A DNA stretch of 64,000 bases from Ostreococcus mediterraneus (Eukaryota > Chlorophyta > Mamiellophyceae > Mamiellales > Bathycoccaceae). The DNA lies in NCBI GenBank assembly GCA_012295225.1, contig WMKK01000003.1:351656-415655 (forward strand). Direction: 5' to 3'. Shown one piece after another: positions 1 through 8,402 of the stretch. Every line of letters starts with the position of its first letter. The first letter of the stretch is position 1. Below the pieces are notes generated by a model. That model did no database searches, was not told where the DNA came from, and worked only from the letters and a program-made list of their open reading frames with translations. A program made the translations under genes and the position numbers.

Positions 1-2
1 TG

Positions 3-437
3 GGTGGTGATGTGTTGGCGCTCGTGGTGTTCGCGGCGATCGGTCGGGGCAATCACGGCGAAGGGTTGTTTGTGAGCGACGTGTTGGCGACGGCGGCGCC
101 GTTCGCCGCGGGTTGGTTTGGCGCCATGGGCGTGGGGGATACGTTTGGCGCCAAGGCGCGCGGGGATGAGCCAGGCGAGGCGGCGGTGTGCGCGGCAAAA
201 TCATGGGCGGTGGGCATCCCCGCTGGATTGGCGCTGCGCGCGATCGGGAAGGGTGCGCTACCTCCTGGACCGTTTGTCGTCGTTTCGATGGCGGTCACCG
301 GCGCGTTCCTCGTCGGCTGGCGATACTGGTTCGCAGAGCAGAAAGCCGTCGCGAACGGGACCATGGTTGGTGGTAACAAGCGTGGGAATCCCCTTGAATT
401 CATGAACTTGCTCTTCGGATTGGTGAAGCGATGGTAG
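3..437 (+). CDS. DUF3054 family membrane protein (5' end outside window)
   Basis: The reading frame is open to the left edge, so the true start lies upstream; the first in-frame codons (GGDVLAL...) already look like coding sequence. The visible 144 residues contain about four hydrophobic segments and the family-like stretch 'FAAIGRGNHGE' near the start, then a 'WRYWFAEQ' segment near the C-terminus. These features match the DUF3054 family of small integral membrane proteins, whose function is not established. The stop is at 435-437. What remains uncertain is how much N-terminus (possibly an organelle-targeting peptide) is missing. The family call rests on recognition of the GRxxHGE-type motif and the membrane pattern. 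Confidence 0.7.
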   Translation, partial: GGDVLALVVFAAIGRGNHGEGLFVSDVLATAAPFAAGWFGAMGVGDTFGAKARGDEPGEAAVCAAKSWAVGIPAGLALRAIGKGALPPGPFVVVSMAVTGAFLVGWRYWFAEQKAVANGTMVGGNKRGNPLEFMNLLFGLVKRW

Positions 438-850
438 GACCACCGACCGCCGAATGCGTCGAGCGTTTTTTTTGGCTTTAATTTTCACTTGTAATCCACG
501 CACGCGCGCGATTGCGCGTCACGCATCACACGAACCGCAAGTAGGGTTCTATTTTCGCGCATATTCACACCCGTGGCGCCCGTACGGGCGCGACTCGCGC
601 GAGAAGCCTCACCCGTCAGACACGTTCGAGCCTCCGAGTTTGACTTTGGCCTCTCCATCGCTCGCGCGCCAAACACCCCTCACACACGCGCGCGCACGAC
701 CGCGTGCGCAACCTTCGCCCGCTCGAACGCGCGCAGGAGCTTCTTGTGTCGCATCTATCGGCGACGCGCGGTCGCGAGACGCGCGAGACGCGACGCGCGG
801 GCGGTGATTGTCGCTCGATCTGACCGCGTCAGACGCCCAGCGACGACGAC
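438..850. other. Intergenic region, promoter/5'UTR of the J-domain gene
   Basis: This 413-base stretch separates two plus-strand genes. It is rich in CG-alternating and CAC/CGC runs. Open frames that cross it have no recognisable protein features and look like chance ORFs in GC-rich DNA. A CTGAC near 820 followed by CAG at 838-840 could be taken for an intron end, but the spacing (about 18 nt) is shorter than in the introns reconstructed elsewhere in the window. I see no RNA gene here. Confidence 0.5.
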
Positions 851-3409
851 ATGTCTCGCGCGCCTGGGCGCCAGGCGCCCTCGAGCGTCGATGCGCGCGG
901 TGGAGACGACGAAGACGATGAGGCGTGGGACGATGCCGGCGCCAACGCGGGGAATCGCCGCGCGAGACGCGATGAGGCGATGCGAGTGCTCGACGTGCGC
1001 GGGGATGACGACGCGAGCGCGGTGCGACTGGCGTATCGAAGGTTAGCGTTAAGGCATCACCCTGATAAGCATCGCGGTGATCCAGACGCGGAACGGAAGT
1101 TTAGAGAAGTCGTCCGAGCGTATGAGACGCTGACGCGCGACTACGGGTTGAGCGGTCGTGACTTGGGGGCTGAGCTCGGCGACAGGTTTGAGAGCGCGGA
1201 GGACATGCGCGACTTCGCGGCGAGTTTCTTTGAGAGTTTCTTCTTTGGTGGTGGGTTCGGTCGAAATGGAGGCCCCAACGCGCCTCCTGGTGCGTTTGGT
1301 CAGCATCTTGATGACGACGACGTGAGCAGTGGGGAATACGACGATGACGAAAGTGAGAGCGATTCGTTGCCAAGCCTTGATGACTACGACGACGAGGACG
1401 AGGACGACATGGACGACTACTCGGATGATGACGATGAGTACACTGATTTGCAGAACTTTTTCGGGCATGAACCGCTTCCGTCGAGCTGGGGTGGACATCG
1501 CGGTAGTCGAGGAATGCCTGGCAAATGGTTCGGTAGACCGGGCGATAGTCAAAGCTCTGGAAGCGGGGGAGGGCGCCCGAGCATGACCGACGATCAGCTA
1601 TTTGAGCATTTGGAGCAGATGCGCAAGGATGCCGCGCGCTATGCAGCAGAATTGGCCAAGCAAGAGAACGAAGCTAGACGTGCCGCCGAACCGCTAGAAA
1701 AGCTTCAGAGACCAACGTTAGTGACGCGAACCGATTCATCAATCACGCTCAACTTGTACCGTACCAAGTCAACCACACAAACGCTACCGCAAGATCGTTG
1801 TTGGGAGCTTAGCCTCAAGAAAGACAAGGAACAGAACTACTCAGTCTTTACTTCGGTGAAGGGGAAAACCATCATCACTGTGAGTGACTTGCTTCCAGGG
1901 ACAAAGTATTGTTTTAAAGCGAGGGTTGGCCGCGTCGATGAATCCAGCGGCGAAGTCACCGAATGGGGACCTCATAGCGTAGAAAGTGCATACGTCACAT
2001 CCGGACGCGCGCCGACGGGAAATGCTGGGAAACAAGTCGTATCATCCGCGAAAGATGATACCGCTGTAGTAGAAGCTGGAATGGGCAAAAAGGCGAAGAA
2101 GCGCGCGGCGAAGGAGCAAGCAGAGCGAGAAGAGCGAGAGCGAGCAGCAGCGGCAGAAAAGCAAGGTAACGCGGCGTCCGCAGTAGACGAAGCGGCGGCA
2201 CGTCAAGCTGCGCTTCGTCAAGCTGCTGAGGAAGCTGCTGAGCGCGAGATGGCTGAGATGGAAGCGATTCGGAAAAGACTCGAGGCGTCAAAAAAGCCAG
2301 ACGCGGTCAAGGCTGAACCTAGCGCGGGAGAGGGGATTTCGAAGAAAGCTGCACAGCGCAAGAAGAAAAAAGAGCGCGCAAAAGCAGAAGAGCTAGCTAA
2401 GCAACCAGGGCCACAACAAACGACGAGTAGTTTAAACATCGGTGGTCGTTTCCCAGAGACGGACGAAGAACTCGCTAGACGCTTACAAGCCGAGGAAGAT
2501 AGGGCATCCATGCTGGTTGAGGAAAAGTACAAGCAATCGCTATCAGCAAGACCTCCGCTATCTGGATCGCCACCCTCCTGGGCCGCGGCGCCGGCTATGC
2601 GGGTGCCTGGCATAAGGGCGGACGCCGGCACTTCTTCGATGCCTCCGGGATTCGCTTCAGGTCCAACTCCAATGGCTGCATCTCAACAATCTAGACGACT
2701 GAAAGAAGAAGGACAATCCAGTGGTGGTCCACCGCCCCTCCCGCCTGGCCCCCGGCCTCCGGCGGGATACGGCGCGATGCAAGAGCCGCTGGCACATTCT
2801 CAGCAACCAGCGTGGGCGACTCAAGGTTCGGCCATCGGAAGCGCTAAGCCTTGGGGAGATGCGCCAAAGGGCGCTCCGCCAGTATTAGCGCCGACGCCAC
2901 AACCAACGGCGCAGCCTGCTAGATGGAGTCCGGCGAACAGTAACTGGGAACCAATGGGCGCGACGACTGGTATGAGCTCGTTGCCACTAGGCGACGTATT
3001 TGCCGCCGACACATCGTCGCAGAGCCTTCAATCTGGAGGTTTGTTCTCGGGCATGGGTAGCGAATGGGGCACGTCCCCCGTGGCGTCGTCACAATGGGGC
3101 ACGCAAAGCACATGGGACGGTGGCGCGCAACAGCAGCAAGGCTCCATGGTGAGTGCCGACTGGGGCCTTGGCGGTTTGGGCGTCAGCTCCGATCTCAACC
3201 CCGGCGCTAACTGGGGTGCGTTCGGTGGCACTTCTCCGAGTACGGCACCTGGGATGTGGTCTAATCCCGCCGATGGACTCTCGGCCGGCATGAACGGTAT
3301 GAGCATCGGATCACCAGACGCCCATCAAGGCGGGCAACAACAACAGCGTAGCCCGGGAGGCGAAGACCCAAATCTTCTCGATTCAAGCCTTTTGAGTTTT
3401 CTAGGCTAA
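851..3409 (+). CDS. J-domain (DnaJ-like) co-chaperone with fibronectin type III domain
   Basis: An 852-residue protein with an N-terminal J domain (about residues 43-98) containing an intact HPD tripeptide at 70-72, so it should stimulate an Hsp70 ATPase. A very acidic Asp/Glu stretch follows (about 150-200). A fibronectin type III-like domain (about 287-383) ends in the typical 'LLPGTKYCFKAR' strand and a 'TEWGPHS' segment. An Ala/Glu/Lys-rich predicted coiled coil spans about 410-560, and a Pro/Gly/Trp/Gln-rich low-complexity tail runs to the end. No cysteine-rich zinc region or classical DnaJ C-terminal domain is visible, so this is a class C J protein. The start is the first ATG of the frame. 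The Hsp70 partner, client and cell compartment cannot be read from the sequence. Confidence 0.8.
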   Translation: MSRAPGRQAPSSVDARGGDDEDDEAWDDAGANAGNRRARRDEAMRVLDVRGDDDASAVRLAYRRLALRHHPDKHRGDPDAERKFREVVRAYETLTRDYGLSGRDLGAELGDRFESAEDMRDFAASFFESFFFGGGFGRNGGPNAPPGAFGQHLDDDDVSSGEYDDDESESDSLPSLDDYDDEDEDDMDDYSDDDDEYTDLQNFFGHEPLPSSWGGHRGSRGMPGKWFGRPGDSQSSGSGGGRPSMTDDQLFEHLEQMRKDAARYAAELAKQENEARRAAEPLEKLQRPTLVTRTDSSITLNLYRTKSTTQTLPQDRCWELSLKKDKEQNYSVFTSVKGKTIITVSDLLPGTKYCFKARVGRVDESSGEVTEWGPHSVESAYVTSGRAPTGNAGKQVVSSAKDDTAVVEAGMGKKAKKRAAKEQAEREERERAAAAEKQGNAASAVDEAAARQAALRQAAEEAAEREMAEMEAIRKRLEASKKPDAVKAEPSAGEGISKKAAQRKKKKERAKAEELAKQPGPQQTTSSLNIGGRFPETDEELARRLQAEEDRASMLVEEKYKQSLSARPPLSGSPPSWAAAPAMRVPGIRADAGTSSMPPGFASGPTPMAASQQSRRLKEEGQSSGGPPPLPPGPRPPAGYGAMQEPLAHSQQPAWATQGSAIGSAKPWGDAPKGAPPVLAPTPQPTAQPARWSPANSNWEPMGATTGMSSLPLGDVFAADTSSQSLQSGGLFSGMGSEWGTSPVASSQWGTQSTWDGGAQQQQGSMVSADWGLGGLGVSSDLNPGANWGAFGGTSPSTAPGMWSNPADGLSAGMNGMSIGSPDAHQGGQQQQRSPGGEDPNLLDSSLLSFLG

Positions 3410-3749
3410 GCGCTCGTGTGCCTTACTATTACTCTCTCTGTTTCTCTCTAGCTGTCGCTTAGACACTTCACTTCTGCAACAAAAACATTCAACTTTTTAC
3501 GCCGCGGCGCCAACTGTAGTATTCCTCACTCGCTGGCTCGCGCGTTCAAACCGTACACAGCTTTTCCCGTCATACCGCACCCTCGAGCGCGAATGATGCA
3601 TTAAAACCGTCAGGCAAATACGCGAAGTACACACACGGGGGGTGCGTCGATACCACACGCTCACGACGACGCGCATACAGTCTCGAACGCGCAGATTTTG
3701 ATTTTGACTCCTGGATTACTCTCTCACTGGTACGAAACGTACCGCTGCG
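3410..3749. other. Intergenic region between J-domain and patatin genes
   Basis: A 340-base stretch between two plus-strand genes. It begins with a pyrimidine-rich part (3' UTR of the upstream gene) and contains several AT-rich pieces such as the 'caactttttac' and 'attttgattttgac' segments before the next ATG. It presumably holds the terminator/polyadenylation region of one gene and the promoter of the next. No ORF or RNA gene is supported. Confidence 0.4.
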
Positions 3750-6700
3750 ATGACACTAGCGTTCATCCGACCTCGCATCGGTAAAGTATGGGAGCACGAT
3801 GCCGATGTCGACATCGATATCGAGCGCGTCGCCGGGGAATACGCCGAGTGTGATGTGGCGCTGCAAGGGCAGTCGGCGTGGATGCGAAGTGGAAAAAACG
3901 TAGCGCTCGGACGCTGCGTCTTCAACGAAGACGGACGCGGAAAGCTGAAATGGAAAGTCACGAGCGATTTGCCAAGCGGAGATTATGCGTTAAAAGCAAC
4001 GATACCAAATGCACGGCCGGCGATTGAGATGACGATTGATGTTGTGATTGTCGAGCGAGTTCGGGTGACGCGAACGAGCGCGGGCGAAGCGACGGTTGAG
4101 TGGGACGCACGCGCGATACCAGTAGATTATGCCCCAGAAGATGGATGGAAACTCGCGATTGACATCGTGCCGGACATAGGCGAAGGGGAAGATGTCAGCG
4201 CGGTCGTATCGCAGGCTTTTATGCTCGCGGCAGAGAGCGGCGTGAAGACGCACACCAAGGACGCGCGGGTGTTGTGCCACGTGTCCGATGCGGAAATTAA
4301 ACAGCGATGGAAAAGGGTAAAGTTGCTTCCGAACAGAATTTGTAGCGTCGGACTTTGCGCGTTTGGGGACGATTCGGATGCGATGGCTGATTATATTACG
4401 TCGAGGGCGAGTGTAGATACGCGTTCTACTCAGATTGAAATCACCGCGAGCGGTTATCCATCTCAATCGACGAGTTCGCGAAGTATTTGCTCTGCTGATG
4501 GCCACTACGCTCGGTACGTACCGGTAAAGGTAGACGATGGCAAACAAGAAGATGGCGAAGAGCTCAAGGACGTCGCTGATATCGGTATGAAGGAACTCGC
4601 GATTGAGGAAGATGTAAACGCCGGACTCTGGAAGACTGCTGAAGTCACCGATGGTTGGCGGCAAGATCCCGGTTTAAACGTCGTCATTATTCGAGCGGAT
4701 GACTTCAAACCAGTGTATGAAAATAATTGGGATACTAGTGGAGGCGCGCGTCGCGCCAAAGACATCGAATTAGCTCTACAATCATTCATGAAGGCATTCT
4801 TCGACGGCGGTGAAGTCGACGTTGCGCGGAAGAGCGTCACAGAACACATGTTGTGTATTACAACATGTGGTCCATGGGCTGGTGGCGCGCCAAAGCTTGC
4901 TGAAAAAGTAACCAAAGCTTTGCAGCTCGTTATTGTCGGTATACTCGGTGCGGACGACACGAACGACGAAACAACTCTGGCCATTCAAAACGCAACGGCG
5001 TTGGCGGACAAGCCACTCGCTTTAGCAGTGCTATCTCATGGAAATGCGAAAAGCAAAGTTCATACATGGATTGACGTCGGGCCGTCCAAAGGTAAGGCAT
5101 TCATTCGAGCCACACTTACTCATGCCAGTGGAGGATGGTTTCCAACGTTAGTTCAGCGCGGTACGAAAGAGCGCGCATCGGATTTGTTTGTCCCTTGGAA
5201 AGACTTTTCTGAAGAAGGTTGGGGCGTAATGGACGAAGCCGGTAGATTGAACCGTTACTCACAACTCATGGTTGACACGAAGAGTGCGATTTTCGATAGT
5301 ACGAGTGGTTCGAGAGTGAGCGTATACAACTTGGTTCGCGCGCTTGTAAAATATTCGCTGTCACCGAGTGCGAACGCAACATTTGTTCCAAGTGTTGATA
5401 TGCTTTTGGGCGGTATTATTTTAACACGGGGAGCTTTAGCGGCAGCAGAATGTGTCAACGCCGGCGCGGTTGAGTACATTGCGCAGCGCGTTTGCGCGTG
5501 CATTAGTGATGCCGGCACGCACAATAAGCTTGAAGTTCTCGACAAGGCTTACGTCAAGTCGCTCCTCAAACTCTTGACAGTTGACAATTTTGCGTTGTAT
5601 GCGGAATGCATCAGACGAGGTGCAGCAGAATCAGCTTTGCGCATTATTCACGCATTTTGGAATGGAAGTTCGACTTTCTTCGGCAATGAAACTCGTCAGT
5701 CTATGGCGTCCCTCGCGGAGCACATGGCGCTCACCGACTTGGCCACAGTTCGCATCGCGGCAAAGCATGAGGACATTTCCACCTCGTTCACTGCGCTTCG
5801 TTCAAGTTTGACTTGCAGTGCGTCTGATGTTGCGCGCATAGAGGGTGAAGTGTACATCCTTGATATCGAAGCACCCAAAGATCGCGATGGTTTTGTTGAA
5901 TTGCCTCGGAAGCAGCGAATGCGAAAGGATGCTTCGCCACCCATGACACCAGCGCAAAAAATACTCAAGGCTTACGATGATATATGGGAAGGCGGCGAAT
6001 CACCTGATAAAGATGGTGATAAAGACTGGACCATGATCGATGCTAAAATTGACAAAGGCAACGATGCCGAAAAGCAGGATGCTTCTGAGGTTTGCACGCC
6101 GGTCGCCAAGAAACCGACGACAATTGACAAGTATTGGCTCGAGGCGGATGAAATGCCATTCGCCGGGGGGATTGTCGTATTGTGCGCAAAAGACAGAAAC
6201 TGGGATGCACATGTTGCTATGATTCGGCAAGCGCCTCGCTTGGTTTGGCGCGCACGCGAACGCGGAGCGCGAGCGGTCATCTTTGTGTGGCCGACACGCA
6301 CGCCTTCATGCGTTGCGGTGCAGCCATTGTTGGCGAGTCCGAATTTCGATACAGCGACGAACATTCCGGCATTTGTCGTTGATGAACAGTCGTTGTTATC
6401 CGCAGTATCGTGTGCTGATGATTGCACGTTCGTCATCGATGTAAAGCTGACCAAACCGACTGTTGGACTTGCGCAACAATTGGCGATGCGAATCGGCCAC
6501 AAACTTGCAGAGGCGTGCGCGGATAGACCGCCGCCTATTGAGCCGAAAGCCAATCCACCGAGCGCTGGAAGGTTCAGAGGAAGGTTTAAATTTAGCGCTG
6601 ACGAAGTATTACTACCAAAAGAAGTTGTGGCATCTCCGAACTCGCAGTCTGCAGGTGAAGGATTCGCGGCGCTTATTCGTCGTGTGACATTCACGGGTGA

Positions 6701-8207
6701 GTCTAGCAAAGACGAGAGTAAAACGGACGAGAACAAGAAGCCGGACGAAGAATCGGGTAATATCGCGGCGTTACAGAAGCTGAAAGAAAAGGTGAAAGTT
6801 CCCCCGATGGGCGATGATTCACATCTGGATGCCTGGCGAAGCGCAAACGTTGAAGGTGGCGTTTCGCAATGGACTCGCGCGATGCGTCTCGTGACTGCAC
6901 TCGGTGACCACGGCGCTGAATTATTGGATCACGCTTATAATGTGGATCCGACATCGCCGAATGCAAACGAAAAACCAATTCGCATTCTCAGTCTAGACGG
7001 CGGTGGTATGCGTGGCATCGCTACATTGGTGATGCTTGAGCGCATCCTCAAGGCAACGCAAAATTGGTGTGTCGGTGATTGCTTCGATTTAATCGTCGGG
7101 ACTTCTACTGGAGGCATCATAGCCGTAGGAACAGGGCTACTTCGCATGACCACTGAAGAATTAAACGAGCTGTACACGAACATGGGCGATGAAATATTTC
7201 CCAAGAAGGATTCATACATCACGCAGGTGTACAAGGCGTTCCAACGCGGTCAAGAAGAGGCGCGGAACTTTGAAATTATGCTCAATAAGGCGCTCGATGG
7301 TGAAGCTGAAAAGCCACTGTATACGATCGCATCTCACCCGAGATGGTATTCTTCACGTTTCCCACCGCCACGCGTAGCGTTGGTCTCTCGGCTGGTGAGC
7401 CGTTCGCCGACGACGACGTTCCTCATGCGCTCGTATCACCATGAAGGTCAAGCGAAAGGGCATCTCGGGAGGTTACCGGGCGAGCACCGTGCTAGTCTCG
7501 TTCAGTCTATTCGCGCGACGACCGCGGCACCTTGGTATCTAGAAGAGCTCAAGGTTGATAAAGAAATAGGAGGCACAGGTGGTTGCGCGTGCGAAGCAAA
7601 GACTGATTCCGAACAGCGTCAAGGCGAAGCCAGCGCTAGCGGTGCAAACGGTAAAGATTCCCCAGGCACGGGAGCGTCGGGGGCTACCGAAGACGATGTC
7701 GTGAAGTACGACGTGCAGAAAACACCGACACATGTGCAATCTGAACTTCGGCTTATCGACGGCGCAATCGCGAGTAACAATCCAACGGCGGTTGCTGTAT
7801 TCGAAGCTCGACGATTATTCTCACAGTCACGACCGTTGTGCGTGGTATCCCTAGGCACAGGTGCGTCCGTGCCACATGCGCGCGGTGCGCGTAATCCTGG
7901 ATGGTTGGATAACACAATTCACGCCACGTGCGATGTCGATCAAGTAGACGCCACAATTCGCCACCTACTCGGTTCAAAGGATTCCTACTATCGTTTTCAA
8001 CCAATCGCGGATATTTTCGGCTGTGAACTCAATGACACGTCGCCCGAAACCGCCGCTGGCCTTCGCCGCGGCGCCGCAGCGTACATGGACTCCATGGAAC
8101 ACCAAGTCAACAAGCTCGCCTCGGTGCTCCGACGAGAATACGTCCCGGCGGCGAATAGCGCGTCGAGCAGCGTCCGCGGCGATGACTCCTCGCCGCCATC
8201 GCCCTAA
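3750..8207 (+). CDS. Patatin-like phospholipase (iPLA2-type) with very long N-terminal extension
   Basis: A 1485-residue protein whose last ~430 residues form a patatin-like lipase. The glycine-rich oxyanion loop is DGGGMRG at 1083-1089, the nucleophile elbow is GTSTGG with Ser1119, and the second catalytic residue is Asp1337 in 'IDGAIASNNP'. The segment 'RATTAAPWYLEE' is also typical. The family hydrolyses acyl chains from membrane glycerolipids; the order of motifs resembles PNPLA8/iPLA2-gamma-type enzymes. Residues 1-150 look like a beta-sandwich, about 480-700 is helical and could be armadillo-like, and about 820-930 resembles a protease-associated (PA)-type fold; these three are inferences. 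A Ser/Gly-rich insert sits at about 1280-1320 inside the patatin domain. The start is the only plausible ATG. No signal peptide or transit peptide is obvious. Confidence 0.85.
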   Translation: MTLAFIRPRIGKVWEHDADVDIDIERVAGEYAECDVALQGQSAWMRSGKNVALGRCVFNEDGRGKLKWKVTSDLPSGDYALKATIPNARPAIEMTIDVVIVERVRVTRTSAGEATVEWDARAIPVDYAPEDGWKLAIDIVPDIGEGEDVSAVVSQAFMLAAESGVKTHTKDARVLCHVSDAEIKQRWKRVKLLPNRICSVGLCAFGDDSDAMADYITSRASVDTRSTQIEITASGYPSQSTSSRSICSADGHYARYVPVKVDDGKQEDGEELKDVADIGMKELAIEEDVNAGLWKTAEVTDGWRQDPGLNVVIIRADDFKPVYENNWDTSGGARRAKDIELALQSFMKAFFDGGEVDVARKSVTEHMLCITTCGPWAGGAPKLAEKVTKALQLVIVGILGADDTNDETTLAIQNATALADKPLALAVLSHGNAKSKVHTWIDVGPSKGKAFIRATLTHASGGWFPTLVQRGTKERASDLFVPWKDFSEEGWGVMDEAGRLNRYSQLMVDTKSAIFDSTSGSRVSVYNLVRALVKYSLSPSANATFVPSVDMLLGGIILTRGALAAAECVNAGAVEYIAQRVCACISDAGTHNKLEVLDKAYVKSLLKLLTVDNFALYAECIRRGAAESALRIIHAFWNGSSTFFGNETRQSMASLAEHMALTDLATVRIAAKHEDISTSFTALRSSLTCSASDVARIEGEVYILDIEAPKDRDGFVELPRKQRMRKDASPPMTPAQKILKAYDDIWEGGESPDKDGDKDWTMIDAKIDKGNDAEKQDASEVCTPVAKKPTTIDKYWLEADEMPFAGGIVVLCAKDRNWDAHVAMIRQAPRLVWRARERGARAVIFVWPTRTPSCVAVQPLLASPNFDTATNIPAFVVDEQSLLSAVSCADDCTFVIDVKLTKPTVGLAQQLAMRIGHKLAEACADRPPPIEPKANPPSAGRFRGRFKFSADEVLLPKEVVASPNSQSAGEGFAALIRRVTFTGESSKDESKTDENKKPDEESGNIAALQKLKEKVKVPPMGDDSHLDAWRSANVEGGVSQWTRAMRLVTALGDHGAELLDHAYNVDPTSPNANEKPIRILSLDGGGMRGIATLVMLERILKATQNWCVGDCFDLIVGTSTGGIIAVGTGLLRMTTEELNELYTNMGDEIFPKKDSYITQVYKAFQRGQEEARNFEIMLNKALDGEAEKPLYTIASHPRWYSSRFPPPRVALVSRLVSRSPTTTFLMRSYHHEGQAKGHLGRLPGEHRASLVQSIRATTAAPWYLEELKVDKEIGGTGGCACEAKTDSEQRQGEASASGANGKDSPGTGASGATEDDVVKYDVQKTPTHVQSELRLIDGAIASNNPTAVAVFEARRLFSQSRPLCVVSLGTGASVPHARGARNPGWLDNTIHATCDVDQVDATIRHLLGSKDSYYRFQPIADIFGCELNDTSPETAAGLRRGAAAYMDSMEHQVNKLASVLRREYVPAANSASSSVRGDDSSPPSP

Positions 8208-8402
8208 ATCCCGAAACCAGTTAGCCAAAGCATTCTTCCATTGTCATGTTCCATCACTCACAGAGCATTTGTACACCGCATTCGCATCCAATGTTGTGTC
8301 CCGGCGTCCCGTGACGCAAACGCGCTTGAAAAATCCAAAAAGCCGTTATCTCGCCAGTCACGCGCACGCAGCAGCCGCGCGTCGCGCCGACGCCGACGCG
8401 CG

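Noticed and set aside
815-850. Possible 5' UTR intron end before the J-domain gene (CTGAC then CAG)
   Set aside because: Branch-to-acceptor distance (about 18 nt) is shorter than in any accepted intron here, and no matching donor could be fixed.
3990-4664. 224-codon minus-strand ORF inside the patatin gene
   Set aside because: Antisense shadow of the patatin frame; no motif.
8241-8402. 54-residue N-terminal extension of the WD40/coiled-coil protein
   Set aside because: Cys/Arg-rich, no similarity to a targeting peptide, and the ATG at 8403 gives a natural start; kept as probable 5' UTR.
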